Shown: in pieces, positions 50,886-60,068 of the stretch
Layout of the letters: each line of letters opens with the position of its first letter
Numbering within the stretch: position 1 is the first letter of the stretch
DNA from: Candidatus Villigracilis adiacens
GTDB lineage: Bacteria > Chloroflexota > Anaerolineae > Anaerolineales > Villigracilaceae
Reading direction: 5' to 3'
NCBI GenBank assembly: GCA_016703605.1
Contig: JADJBU010000022.1
Location: 186,001 to 250,000 of the forward strand
DNA length: 64,000 nucleotides
Translations under genes and position numbers: made by a program
The notes under the pieces: generated by a model
Database searches by the model: none
Told to the model about the DNA's origin: nothing
The model's input: only the letters and a program-made list of their open reading frames with translations

Positions 50886-50915
50886 AAACACGGCGCACCC
50901 GCGCCGTGTTTTTTT
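50886..50915 (+). terminator. Terminator ahead of the ABC exporter (candidate attenuator)
   Basis: AAACACGGCGC (50886-50896) and GCGCCGTGTTT (50901-50911) with T-run to 50915. CACGGC at 50860-50865 can pair with GCCGTG (50903-50908), a competing antiterminator helix. Confidence 0.8.
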
Positions 50916-50927
50916 ATTGTCTATCAT

Positions 50928-51019
50928 CGTCATTGCGAGGAGGGCGACAGCCCGACGAAGCAATCTTGTGACTAATTCATGGGATTGCGAGTGGCGCTCA
51001 AGCGCCACTCGCAATGACG
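50928..51019. repeat. REP-like element with CGTCATTGCGAG ends
   Basis: CGTCATTGCGAG (50928-50939) and CTCGCAATGACG (51008-51019) form perfect 12-bp terminal inverted repeats around GGCGACAGCCCGACGAAGCA and a GTGGCGCTCAAGCGCCAC hairpin. It fills the gap between the terminator and the exporter gene. Confidence 0.75.
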
Positions 51020-51033
51020 GAACGGAATTAACT

Positions 51034-52779
51034 ATGAACCTCTCATTCAAATCCTACTGGAACCTGCTCTCTGATCACATCCGCCCACAACGCGGACGGT
51101 TCACTTTGCTTGCCGTGATGCTGTTCAGCAGTATCGGCTTGCGCATCTTCGCGCCGCAGATCATGCGCCGCTTTATCGACTCGGCGCTGGCAGGCGAAGC
51201 TCTCTCCACGCTCACATGGACGGCGGTTGCCTTCATCGGCATTGCTTTGCTCCAACAAGGCGTTCACATTCTGGTGACTTACCTCGGCGAAAATGTGGCA
51301 TGGACAGCCACCAATGCACTACGCGCTGAGTTGGCAGAACACGCCCTCAAACTCGGCATGAAATTTCACAACGACCACACACCCGGCGAGCTGATCGAGC
51401 GCATCGACGGCGACGTGACCGAGCTGGCAACCTTCTTCTCGCAATTCGCGCTAAACCTTGTGGCGAACGGACTGCTGCTGATCGGCATCCTCGTCACCCT
51501 CTCGCTTGAAGATTGGCGCGTGGGCTTGGCTTTTGCCGTGTATTCCGCGATCACCATCGGCGTGCTTGGCAGGCTCAAAGACATTGCCGTGCCGCATCAA
51601 AAAGCGCGGCGCGAAGCCGAAGGTCAGATGTACGGTTTCATCGAAGAGCAACTGGCTGGCACCGAAGACATCCGCTCGAGCGGCGCGGTCGGATTCTCCA
51701 TCCGCGAACTCTTCCGCCATCAAGCCGAGATTCTCAAGCACAACCGTCTCGCGCACTTCAAACGCTGGATCATCGAAAACGCGATGGGCTTGGCGCTCAC
51801 CACTGGAACCCTGCTCGCCATCACCAGCGGATACTGGCTCTTCACTTTGGGCGTCGTCACCATCGGCACGGTCTATCTCTTCGTCCACTATCTCAACCTG
51901 CTCGAAGAACCCTTCTGGGCGATGACACATGAGATCGAAAGTTTTCAAACCATTGGCGCTTGCGTTGAACGCCTGACCGAGTTCAAACAGTTCCAACCTG
52001 AAACCAAGAACGAGACCGGCAAAGTGATCAACTCACATCCGCTCGCATTGGAATTCAAGGAGGTGACCTTCTCCTATAACGGCGACGACTCGGTCATCAA
52101 ACGCCTCTCACTCGACCTCAAGCCTGCTTCTGTTTTAGGGTTGCTTGGTCGCACCGGAAGCGGAAAGACCACCCTCGGACGGTTGATCTTCAACTTATAC
52201 GATGTCAACGAAGGCAGTATCAAGATCAACGGCGAAGATTTGCACAACATCCAACTCGACTCGCTGCGGCAGAACATCGCCATCGTGACGCAGGATGTGC
52301 AACTCTTCCGTGCCTCCGTCCGCGAGAACCTGACCTTCTTCGACCGTTCGATAGCAGATGAAAAGATCATCACCACCCTCGAAAACCTCGAACTCGGCGA
52401 CTGGTTCCGCACCCTGCCAAACGGTCTGGACACTGAACTGGAAACAGGATCAAGGTCACTGTCCGCGGGTGAGGCGCAGTTACTGGCATTCACACGAGTC
52501 TTCTTGCGAAATCCGGGTCTGGTCATCCTCGATGAAGCCTCATCCCGTCTTGACCCTGCCACCGAGCAAAAACTCGAACATGCGATAGACAAACTGTTGA
52601 AAGGACGCACCGCCATCATCATCGCCCACCGACTCGATACCCTGCACCGCGCCGACGATGTTCTCATCCTCGATAACGGCTCCGTGCTCGAATACGGAGA
52701 CCGCAAAAAACTGGCATCGAACCCGAACGCAAGGTTTTATCAATTGCTGCAAACCGGTTTGGAAGAAGTATTGGCGTAA
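51034..52779 (+). CDS. ABC exporter half-transporter 1 (degenerate signature)
   Basis: 581 aa from ATG 51034. Six-helix exporter domain (about residues 10-310) and NBD (about 340-575). Walker A GRTGSGKTTLG (about 368-378), signature LSAGEAQLLAFTR instead of LSGGQ, Walker B LVILDEASSRLD with catalytic Glu, and H-loop IIIAHRLDTL. With the next gene it forms a heterodimer: its Glu makes the consensus site with the LSGGQ of partner 2. Substrate likely lipid, peptide or drug. Preceded by a leader locus with terminator. Confidence 0.95.
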   Translation: MNLSFKSYWNLLSDHIRPQRGRFTLLAVMLFSSIGLRIFAPQIMRRFIDSALAGEALSTLTWTAVAFIGIALLQQGVHILVTYLGENVAWTATNALRAELAEHALKLGMKFHNDHTPGELIERIDGDVTELATFFSQFALNLVANGLLLIGILVTLSLEDWRVGLAFAVYSAITIGVLGRLKDIAVPHQKARREAEGQMYGFIEEQLAGTEDIRSSGAVGFSIRELFRHQAEILKHNRLAHFKRWIIENAMGLALTTGTLLAITSGYWLFTLGVVTIGTVYLFVHYLNLLEEPFWAMTHEIESFQTIGACVERLTEFKQFQPETKNETGKVINSHPLALEFKEVTFSYNGDDSVIKRLSLDLKPASVLGLLGRTGSGKTTLGRLIFNLYDVNEGSIKINGEDLHNIQLDSLRQNIAIVTQDVQLFRASVRENLTFFDRSIADEKIITTLENLELGDWFRTLPNGLDTELETGSRSLSAGEAQLLAFTRVFLRNPGLVILDEASSRLDPATEQKLEHAIDKLLKGRTAIIIAHRLDTLHRADDVLILDNGSVLEYGDRKKLASNPNARFYQLLQTGLEEVLA

Positions 52780-52866
52780 ATGTCAAAGGACCAGGGTCCC
52801 CAAGCCAATGTTTAGTGAAAACGAAAAGGGCGAGGAGACCTCGCCCCTACCAAGGAATTTTTATCT

Positions 52867-54675
52867 ATGACCGAAACAACCCTCAACCCAAAAGACCTCA
52901 ACATCCCCGCCTTACCCGCGTGGAAAGTTGTGCTTGAACTCATCCGCTTTCGCCCCTGGCTGTGGATCGTTGACCTCGTCAGTGTCGCGCTCATCCGCTT
53001 CTGCTGGCAGGTTGCGCCCGCGCTCATCATCAAAGCCTTCTTCGACATGCTGACAGGCGAAGCTACGCTGACCTTTGGCGTCTGGGCAATTGTCGCATTT
53101 CTCGCCGCCACCTGGGTCGGACGTGTGTTCGCCAGTTACGGTTTCTACTACGCCGATGTGCCCATCTTTGCAGACATGGGTACGCTGCTGCGCAAGAATC
53201 TGCTCACGCATATTCTCAAACGCCCCGGCGCATCGCAACTGCCTGACTCCGCGGGTGAAGCCGTAAGCCGTTTCAAAAACGACGTACAGGAATTACCGCT
53301 CTTCGTCATCCTCATCAACGACGTCATGGTCGGTTTGGCAATCATCGCTGTCTCCATCGTGTTGATGACTCAGATCAGCCCGTCGGTCACGATCATGGCG
53401 CTCATTCCACTGGTCATCGTCGGCATCATCGCCAACATCGCCACAAGGCGCATCGAACATTACCGCACCGCCTCGCGCCAATCCGCTGGCAAAGTGACCG
53501 GCTTCATCGGTGAATTTTTCGGCGCGGTACAAGCCGTAAAAATTGCCACTGCCGAAAAGAATATCATCGGACATTTTCACAAGATCAATGACGAACGCCG
53601 TAAGTTAACCGTCCGCGAAAAACTGTTCGACGAAGTGTTAGGCTCGCTCTATCGCAACACATCCACGCTGGGCACGGGCGTCATTCTTGTGCTGGTCGGT
53701 CAATCCATGCGCACGGGCAACTTCACCCTCGGCGATTTCTCGCTCTTCGTCTATCTCCTGCAAAGCATGGGCGACCTCACCACTTTCGGCGGTATGCTCT
53801 GGGCGCGTTACAAACAAATGGATGTCTCCGTCAAACGCATGTACCGCCTGATGGAAAACGCCCCGCTGGATGCGCTCGTCGAACACGCAAAAATTGATTT
53901 GGATGGCGACCTGCCCGATGTGACCTACACGACAAAAACCGCCTCAGACCGACTGAATGAGCTGGTCGCTGACCATCTGACCTTTCACTACCCGAATTCG
54001 GTCAACGGCATCGAAGACATTTCACTCAAAATCAAACGCGGCTCGCTAACGGTTATTACCGGTCGCATCGGTTCTGGCAAAACGACTCTACTGCGCACAT
54101 TGCTTGGTCTGCTCCCTGCCGACTCTGGTGAAATCCGTTGGAACGAACAGGTCATACCTGACGCTAGCAATTTCTTCGTCCCGCCAAGATGCGCCTACAC
54201 CGCACAAGTTCCGCGCTTGTTCAGTAACAGCTTGCGAAATAATATTTTGCTCGGCATGAACAAAAGCGACGACGAGATATACAAAGCGACCAAACTCGCG
54301 GTCATGGACAGAGACTTGGAAATTCTCGACGATAACCTCGAAACGATGGTCGGCTCACGCGGTGTCAAACTCTCTGGCGGACAAGCCCAACGCACCGCCG
54401 CCGCCCGCATGTTCATCCGCGAACCGGAACTGGTCGTCTTCGATGACCTCTCCAGCGCGCTGGACGTGGAAACTGAAAAGCAGCTTTGGGAGCGCATCTT
54501 TGAAACAGGCAGCGAACTGACATGCCTCGTCGTCTCCCATCGCCGCCCGCTTTTGAGGCGCGCCGATCACATCATCGTCCTCAAAGACGGCAAAGTCGAA
54601 TCCGAAGGCACACTCGATGAACTCTTGGAAAAGAGTCAGGAAATGCGTGAACTTTGGAAATTGGAAAATGAATAA
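52867..54675 (+). CDS. ABC exporter half-transporter 2 (degenerate Walker B)
   Basis: 602 aa. Six-helix exporter domain (about residues 20-330) and NBD (about 370-600). Walker A GRIGSGKTTLL (about 398-408), canonical LSGGQAQRTAAAR, but Walker B is LVVFDDLSSALD, with Asp in place of the catalytic Glu. This is the mark of the degenerate half of heterodimeric exporters such as TM287/288 or LmrCD. Starts 87 bases after partner 1, with a CGAGGAGACCTCG palindrome (52829-52841) between them. Confidence 0.95.
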   Translation: MTETTLNPKDLNIPALPAWKVVLELIRFRPWLWIVDLVSVALIRFCWQVAPALIIKAFFDMLTGEATLTFGVWAIVAFLAATWVGRVFASYGFYYADVPIFADMGTLLRKNLLTHILKRPGASQLPDSAGEAVSRFKNDVQELPLFVILINDVMVGLAIIAVSIVLMTQISPSVTIMALIPLVIVGIIANIATRRIEHYRTASRQSAGKVTGFIGEFFGAVQAVKIATAEKNIIGHFHKINDERRKLTVREKLFDEVLGSLYRNTSTLGTGVILVLVGQSMRTGNFTLGDFSLFVYLLQSMGDLTTFGGMLWARYKQMDVSVKRMYRLMENAPLDALVEHAKIDLDGDLPDVTYTTKTASDRLNELVADHLTFHYPNSVNGIEDISLKIKRGSLTVITGRIGSGKTTLLRTLLGLLPADSGEIRWNEQVIPDASNFFVPPRCAYTAQVPRLFSNSLRNNILLGMNKSDDEIYKATKLAVMDRDLEILDDNLETMVGSRGVKLSGGQAQRTAAARMFIREPELVVFDDLSSALDVETEKQLWERIFETGSELTCLVVSHRRPLLRRADHIIVLKDGKVESEGTLDELLEKSQEMRELWKLENE

Positions 54676-54679
54676 TTCA

Positions 54680-54710
54680 CGTAGGGGCGCAGCAATGCTG
54701 CGCCCCTACG
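54680..54710. repeat. Palindrome CGTAGGGGCGCAGC / GCTGCGCCCCTACG
   Basis: Perfect 14-bp arms around AAT, just after the second ABC gene. No T-run. The core CGTAGGGGCG also occurs inside alaS (1931-1970). Confidence 0.75.
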
Positions 54711-54729
54711 GAAGAACAGGATAACAATC

Positions 54730-55191
54730 ATGACCCAACCTACCTCCTCTGACCTAATCCGCCTAACCCGCGAAGCCTTCAACCGCGCCATTGCCGAGAA
54801 GGATGCCAAGCGTATCCGCCCGTTGCTGGCTGCAAGCTATCATCTGGTAACCGGTCGCAGCGACCAGCTCCACGGCGCCGACGAGGAAGAAATACGTTGG
54901 GCAGAGCTTTTCCAAAACGACCCAACTGCCGTCTATCGTCGAACCCCGCGGGAGATCACCGCCAATGATTCGTGGGGTATCGCTGAAGAACTAGGCAACT
55001 GGCAGGGCGAGTATTCGATCAACGGAACTCTCGTCCACGCCTCGGGTGTCTACGCCGCCAAATGGCAACGGACACAAAATGGTAACTGGGTTTTGCAGGC
55101 AGAAGTTTTCACTACAATTAAGTATGATGATGCCTGCATCCCGCCTGACCCATTGCGTAATTGGCGTTCTCTAACGCCAATGGGCGCGTAA
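54730..55191 (+). CDS. DUF4440/SnoaL-like (NTF2-fold) protein
   Basis: 153 aa. Cone-shaped NTF2 fold expected: LIRLTREAFNRAIAEKDAKRI (about residues 9-29), LVTGRSDQLHGADEEEI, and the strand pair YAAKWQRTQNGNWVLQAEVFTTI (about 107-129). No catalytic residues are clear. The last 15 residues are partly encoded by an inverted repeat (TTGGCG/CGCCAA near 55160-55182). It lies between the ABC pair and rtcB on one strand; role unknown. Confidence 0.8.
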   Translation: MTQPTSSDLIRLTREAFNRAIAEKDAKRIRPLLAASYHLVTGRSDQLHGADEEEIRWAELFQNDPTAVYRRTPREITANDSWGIAEELGNWQGEYSINGTLVHASGVYAAKWQRTQNGNWVLQAEVFTTIKYDDACIPPDPLRNWRSLTPMGA

Positions 55192-55232
55192 GAGAACGCG
55201 CCCTACGCGCCAATAATAAGAAAGACAATCTC

Positions 55233-56654
55233 ATGGACATCATCACAGGAAAGATACTGAAACTCAACAACTGGGAAGACGGAAAAAGTATCGGTCTTGC
55301 CAAAGAAGCTGGCAACAAAATGATCGCCTCCGGCATGGAACGTGAAGCGGCTCTAGCCGCGCTCGAAGCAGTTCGCACCAACCCGGGCAACTTCCTCGCC
55401 GACAGTTTGCTCGCCGACCTCGCCCGCGAGATTCTGCGCAAGAATAAAAACAACGAGCCGACTGAAGAAACGCTACGCGAGTCGCCCCTGCCCTTCCCCA
55501 TCTGGGGCACGGACAATATCGACCCGGAAGCCATCAAGCAAATGGAAAACGCCATGCGCCTGCCCGTGACTGTCACCGGCGCGCTCATGCCCGATGCCCA
55601 CGTTGGCTACGGTCTGCCCATCGGCGGTGTTCTCGCAACCGAGAATGTTGTCATCCCCTACGCCGTCGGTGTGGACATTGCCTGCCGTATGCGCCTCTCG
55701 CTGTACGAGGTCTCGCCGATCCTCATCGGACAGAAGAAAGGCCTATTCGAAAATGCGCTCATGGACGAAACCGCCTTCGGCATGGGTGCAGCCTGGAAAG
55801 GCAGCAAACGCGCCCAGCACGAAGTCCTCGATGACGACGCCTGGTTTGCAACACGCCAGCTCAAGACTCTCAAAGACACCGCCATGAATCAACTCGGCAC
55901 CAGCGGCACAGGCAATCACTTCGTCGAATGGGGTTCGTTCCGTTTGCATGAAGAGATGTTTGGCTTAAAACCCGGCGAGTATCTTGCCTTACTTTCACAC
56001 AGCGGCTCACGCGGAGTTGGTGCGAAGATCGCAGACCGCTTCAGCAAGTTGGCAAGAGAAAAGCATCCCGATCTTGATCCCAGCGTCAAACACCTCGCAT
56101 GGCTCACATTAGATTCAGAAGATGGTCAGGAATACTGGCTTTCGATGGAACTGGCGGGGCGTTTCGCTTCGGCGAATCATTACATCATCCACAAACGCGT
56201 GGCGGCAGCCGTTGGGCTAAAGGAAGTAGCGGTGGTCGAAAATCACCACAACTTTGCATGGCACGAGAAACTCCCTGACGGGCGCGACGTCATCATCCAC
56301 CGCAAGGGAGCCACGCCCGCGGGTGCTGGCGTTCTCGGCGTGATCCCCGGCTCGATGGGAGATGCAGGCTACGTCGTCCGCGGAAGAGGCGTGAGCGAGT
56401 CGCTTGAGTCGGCTTCACATGGAGCCGGTCGCCGCATGAGCCGCAGAGTTGCCATCAACTCAATCAGCAAACGCGAACGGGATGATTACCTCAAAGAACG
56501 CGGCGTCACCCTGCTCGGCGGCGGCATCGACGAATCACCTCAGGCGTACAAACAGATCGAAGACGTCATCACCGCCCAGCACGATCTGGTGGATGTGATC
56601 GGCAAGTTCACCCCGCGCATCGTCCGCATGGCGGATGAGCCGGGCGATATCTAG
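55233..56654 (+). CDS. rtcB: RNA-splicing ligase RtcB
   Basis: 473 aa from ATG 55233. Metal and GMP sites: MPDAHVGYGLPIGGV (about residues 116-130), AVGVDIACRM (about 142-151), GTSGTGNHFVEWG (about 226-238), LSHSGSRGVGAK, ENHHNFAWHE and HRKGATPAGAGV, in which the His near residue 354 is guanylylated. It joins 2',3'-cyclic phosphate and 5'-OH RNA ends in repair or tRNA splicing. No rtcA or rtcR is adjacent. Its terminator is the 16-bp hairpin at 56701. Confidence 0.96.
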   Translation: MDIITGKILKLNNWEDGKSIGLAKEAGNKMIASGMEREAALAALEAVRTNPGNFLADSLLADLAREILRKNKNNEPTEETLRESPLPFPIWGTDNIDPEAIKQMENAMRLPVTVTGALMPDAHVGYGLPIGGVLATENVVIPYAVGVDIACRMRLSLYEVSPILIGQKKGLFENALMDETAFGMGAAWKGSKRAQHEVLDDDAWFATRQLKTLKDTAMNQLGTSGTGNHFVEWGSFRLHEEMFGLKPGEYLALLSHSGSRGVGAKIADRFSKLAREKHPDLDPSVKHLAWLTLDSEDGQEYWLSMELAGRFASANHYIIHKRVAAAVGLKEVAVVENHHNFAWHEKLPDGRDVIIHRKGATPAGAGVLGVIPGSMGDAGYVVRGRGVSESLESASHGAGRRMSRRVAINSISKRERDDYLKERGVTLLGGGIDESPQAYKQIEDVITAQHDLVDVIGKFTPRIVRMADEPGDI

Positions 56655-56700
56655 GAACCCCACTGCCGCCGGGGACGGGGACGGCGGCGGGAGCAGAGTC

Positions 56701-56739
56701 AAAAGGTCACGGAAAAGCAAGAATTTTCCGTGACCTTTT
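56701..56739 (+). terminator. Strong terminator of rtcB
   Basis: Perfect 16-bp stem: AAAAGGTCACGGAAAA (56701-56716) and TTTTCCGTGACCTTTT (56724-56739), loop of 7 bases. It lies just before the -10 of the next gene. Confidence 0.85.
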
Positions 56740-56742
56740 CGT

Positions 56743-56748
56743 TATAAT
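56743..56748 (+). promoter_or_regulatory. -10 element, cyclase gene
   Basis: TATAAT, overlapping an ATG at 56747. The predicted start of transcription (about 56754) rules out that ATG and favours ATG 56780. Confidence 0.5.
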
Positions 56749-56779
56749 GAACCCAACAATTAAGACCCCAGAGGTTCGC

Positions 56780-57418
56780 ATGGATTTACTCAAAGACCCC
56801 TACTTTCAAGACCTGCTCATGAATTTCTCACAGCAGGCAGACCCGGCGGAACGAAAAAAAATCGAAGATGCGATCTGGAACCAATACGGCACAGAGAATA
56901 CGATTCTGGTGCTGGATATGTTCGGGTTCTCTTTGCTGACCCGCAAGTACGGCATCATCCATTACCTCTCGATGATCCGCCGGATGCAGTTGACCGTGGA
57001 GCCGATCATCACCGGTCACGGCGGCTGGGTGGTCAAGTTCGAGGCGGATAACTGCTTTGCCCTGCTGCCCGACCCGCTTTCGGCGGCGCGCGCCGCCATC
57101 TCCATTCAACACGCTTTAAATGCGGCGAACCTCCTTACCGATGAAGAACTCGATATCCATGTCGCCATCGGCATAGACTACGGGAAGATTCTGATCATCA
57201 ACAACGAGGATATTTTCGGCGACGCCGTCAACCGCGCCTGCAAGCTGGGCGAGGACGTGGGACACGCGGACGAGATTCTCATCACCAAACAGGCAATGGA
57301 ACGCATATCCAGGGAGGCGGAAATCGAGGGCAACGCGGTCGAGATCAGCATCAGCGGGATGAGCATCCCTGCGTATTCAATTCAATACAAGCCGAGGGCA
57401 GACGAAGAGTTGGATTAA
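56780..57418 (+). CDS. Class III adenylate/guanylate cyclase domain protein
   Basis: 212 aa from ATG 56780. The helical start DLLKDPYFQDLLMNFSQQAD is followed by the cyclase core: ILVLDMFGFSLL with the metal Asp (about residue 42), GGWVVKFEADNCFALLP (about 72-88; Lys as purine-selecting residue, second metal Asp) and GDAVNRACKLGEDVG (about 142-156; transition-state Asn and Arg/Lys region). No membrane helix or sensor domain, so it is a small stand-alone cyclase. Ligand choice, cAMP or cGMP, is not certain. Confidence 0.88.
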   Translation: MDLLKDPYFQDLLMNFSQQADPAERKKIEDAIWNQYGTENTILVLDMFGFSLLTRKYGIIHYLSMIRRMQLTVEPIITGHGGWVVKFEADNCFALLPDPLSAARAAISIQHALNAANLLTDEELDIHVAIGIDYGKILIINNEDIFGDAVNRACKLGEDVGHADEILITKQAMERISREAEIEGNAVEISISGMSIPAYSIQYKPRADEELD

Positions 57419-57446
57419 AAGGCGGTACGGCAATCAACAGGCTGAA

Positions 57447-58508
57447 TCAGATCCACAGGTCCAAAAGCACGCCAATTCCCGTCATGACAAATGGCAGGAA
57501 GGTCGCGGCAATTACCCGGTAAACATCCCAGTTTTCAAAGGGCCATGTGGGGGCCTTTTCGGCCAATTCGAGCATGGAGCGCAGGGCGGCAATATGACTG
57601 TCTTGATCGAGCCTTTTATCTATTGCCAGGTCCTTCATCAACCGGTCGTATTCATCTTGAAGCGAATCCGATATTTGGCGGACGGCATCCATCCGGGAGA
57701 TCAGCATACTTCGATGCGCCTGCCAGAATGGAAGCGAAAAAGCCAGCGGGATGAGGAGCAGGTAAAGAATTAAGTAGATCGCATCCTCGGGGAAAAGCGG
57801 CTTGCTCCAAAAGAATCGCATCGCAATGAACATGCCCAACACCCCGCCAAACCCCGCAAACCATAACCCATAACGAGTGATCGTCTCAAAGGATTCGCTG
57901 TACCGGGACTGCCCGATCAGGACCGGCAGTTTGATGTGCAGGTAGGCTCGGTTCAAGTTGAACGCCATCGTCATATGCCTTGCCACCGCAAGGATGATGA
58001 GATAGAACAGGAGAAACCGCGATAATTGCAGGATGACCGCCATCAACCAGTTGTAGCTATACCATCGAACTCCCATTAAATCGACGACAAAAGAAAACCC
58101 CAACGCCATCACCCCCGCGCCCGCCAAAGCCCCAGCCAGCCACATACGCGAAGTGGCATGGGCAATTCGCGCGGCGCGCAACACTCCGCCTTGCAGATCG
58201 CCGGGCAGGAGCGGGAGCGCCTTCCGGTACACCCCGGCAATCTGGCCCGGCTGCCAGATGTAAAATAACATCACAACAGGGTGAATGAACAAAAACCCCG
58301 CCATATTGACCCGGTCTGCGATGCTGCTGCGGTCCAGCCCTTCGCGCGGCAGGAGAACGCCAAACAGGGCGGGAAGCGCAAACATGTAAACGGCAAAGGT
58401 CGAAAAACTCAAGAGCGCCGCCTGCCAGGGTTTAATTTTTAAACGAAAGAGGAAGCGCCCGAGCGGATCCCTGCCAATCACATCTTGAGAGGTAATCGAA
58501 GTTTCCAT
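57447..58508 (-). CDS. Hypothetical polytopic membrane protein
   Basis: 353 aa from ATG 58508 (GGAGGAA just upstream). Six to seven membrane helices: two near the N-terminus (AALLSFSTFAVYMFALPALFG), two in the centre (about 115-190), two around 230-285, then a cytoplasmic helical region with coiled potential (about 285-325, ISRMDAVRQISDSLQDEYD) and a last helix at the C-terminus. No family is recognised. It is probably the last gene of the gltX-rodA-min operon on this strand, 30 bases after gltX. Confidence 0.8.
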   Translation of the reverse strand: METSITSQDVIGRDPLGRFLFRLKIKPWQAALLSFSTFAVYMFALPALFGVLLPREGLDRSSIADRVNMAGFLFIHPVVMLFYIWQPGQIAGVYRKALPLLPGDLQGGVLRAARIAHATSRMWLAGALAGAGVMALGFSFVVDLMGVRWYSYNWLMAVILQLSRFLLFYLIILAVARHMTMAFNLNRAYLHIKLPVLIGQSRYSESFETITRYGLWFAGFGGVLGMFIAMRFFWSKPLFPEDAIYLILYLLLIPLAFSLPFWQAHRSMLISRMDAVRQISDSLQDEYDRLMKDLAIDKRLDQDSHIAALRSMLELAEKAPTWPFENWDVYRVIAATFLPFVMTGIGVLLDLWI

Positions 58509-58538
58509 GCGCGTTCCTCCGTTGAAAGTTGGGGGCAT

Positions 58539-60038
58539 TTACGACGTTATTTTTTCCAGCACATCGATCGCATTTTGGATCCGCTTCAAGCAAACATCCC
58601 GCCCGATGATCTCCATCGACTCGAACAGCGGCGGGCTGACCTTTTGCCCGGTGACGGCGACGCGCAGGATGCCGAAGACCTGATTGGCGCTGAATCCGCT
58701 CTCTTCGACGTATGCCCGCATGGGCGGTTCGCTTCTTTCGTGACTTATATCTGGTTGCGCTCCCAGAATCTGATACGCCCTTCGAGCGATCTCCGCCGAC
58801 TGCTTGGCATCCAGTCCTTTGGCGATGAGGTCTTCAGGGTTGGGCGTCACTTCGTCTTTGAAGAAGAATGCGCCGAAGGAGATGCAGTCATCCAGTGTGA
58901 CAAGGCGTTCGCGCAAGAGCGGAATCATTTTCAACAACACATCATCGCGGAAGTTGAGTCCCTCACGGGTGAAATAAGGCTTGAGACGGGCTGCCAGGTC
59001 ATCGGTCCGCATGAGCCGGATGTGCGTCGCGTTGAAGTGATCCAACTTTTGGAAGTTGATCGCGGCAGGAGAGGGAGTCAAAGAGTCGATGCTGAATCTT
59101 TCGATCATCCGATCCAGGGTCATCACATCGTCTTCGGGCACGCCCCAGCCCATGAGCGCGATCCAATTGAGAACACCTTCGGGGGTGTAGCCGAGTTCCT
59201 GCATGTCGCCGAGAAAAATGGAATAGCCGTCCTTCATCGCTTCGGCGCGGTCGCGTTTGCTCATTTTGCCCTTGCCGCTGGGTTTGAGGAATACCGAAAG
59301 ATGCGCAAACACCGGCTCGTCCCAGCCAAACGCGCGGATGATGTGAATGTGCAGCGGCATGGACGGCAGCCACTCGGAGCCGCGGATGACGTGCGTGATT
59401 TCCATCAAGTGATCGTCCACCATCGCGGCGAGGTGATAGGTGGGCAGACCATCGGACTTCAAGAGAACGGAGTCGTCGAGGGCGGAATTTTCGGTGGTGA
59501 TGGAGCCGCGCAGCAGGTCTGCGGTGGTGATCGAACCTTCCTTCGGCATCTTGAAGCGGATGACGTATTTCTCGCCCGCGTCCACGCGGCGGCGCGCTTC
59601 GGCGGAATCGAGCGCGCGGCAGGTTCCGTCGTAGCGCGGGTTTTGTTTGTTCTTCATTTGTTCCTGGCGCACTTTATCCAGGCGATCAGGGGTGCAAAAG
59701 CACGCAAACGCTTTTTCCATTTCGACAAGTTTCCAGGCGTGCTCGTGGTAAATGGCGCGGCGCTCCGACTGGCGGTAGGGGCTGTGCGGTCCGCCGATGT
59801 CGGGACCTTCGTCGTACTGCAAGCCAAGCCAGCGCAGTCCGTTGATCAGTTCCTGTTCCGCGCCGGGCTCGTAGCGTTTCTGGTCAGTATCTTCGATGCG
59901 AAGGATGAATTGTCCGCCCAGGCGGCGGGCAAGCAGGAAGGGGTAAAGCGCCGAGCGGGCATTGCCGATGTGCATACGTCCGGTGGGAGATGGGGCAAAG
60001 CGGGTGCGGGCAGGTTTTGTAGACAAGAGTTTCTCCAT
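58539..60038 (-). CDS. gltX: Glutamyl-tRNA synthetase
   Basis: 499 aa, class I. HIGH-type motif TRFAPSPTGRMHIGNARSAL (about residues 11-30), FILRIEDTDQKRY and the KMSKR loop GKMSKRDRAEAM (about 253-264). C-terminal anticodon-binding helices (about 340-495). Charges tRNA-Glu (and in many bacteria without GlnRS also tRNA-Gln; not determinable here). Located 30 bases after rodA. Confidence 0.97.
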   Translation of the reverse strand: MEKLLSTKPARTRFAPSPTGRMHIGNARSALYPFLLARRLGGQFILRIEDTDQKRYEPGAEQELINGLRWLGLQYDEGPDIGGPHSPYRQSERRAIYHEHAWKLVEMEKAFACFCTPDRLDKVRQEQMKNKQNPRYDGTCRALDSAEARRRVDAGEKYVIRFKMPKEGSITTADLLRGSITTENSALDDSVLLKSDGLPTYHLAAMVDDHLMEITHVIRGSEWLPSMPLHIHIIRAFGWDEPVFAHLSVFLKPSGKGKMSKRDRAEAMKDGYSIFLGDMQELGYTPEGVLNWIALMGWGVPEDDVMTLDRMIERFSIDSLTPSPAAINFQKLDHFNATHIRLMRTDDLAARLKPYFTREGLNFRDDVLLKMIPLLRERLVTLDDCISFGAFFFKDEVTPNPEDLIAKGLDAKQSAEIARRAYQILGAQPDISHERSEPPMRAYVEESGFSANQVFGILRVAVTGQKVSPPLFESMEIIGRDVCLKRIQNAIDVLEKITS

Positions 60039-60068
60039 GAAGGTGAGATGGGAAGTGGAAAGTGGAGA

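Noticed and set aside
56747..56779. Start of the cyclase gene at ATG 56747
   Set aside because: That ATG overlaps the TATAAT -10 box, so it should not be transcribed; ATG 56780 is preferred.
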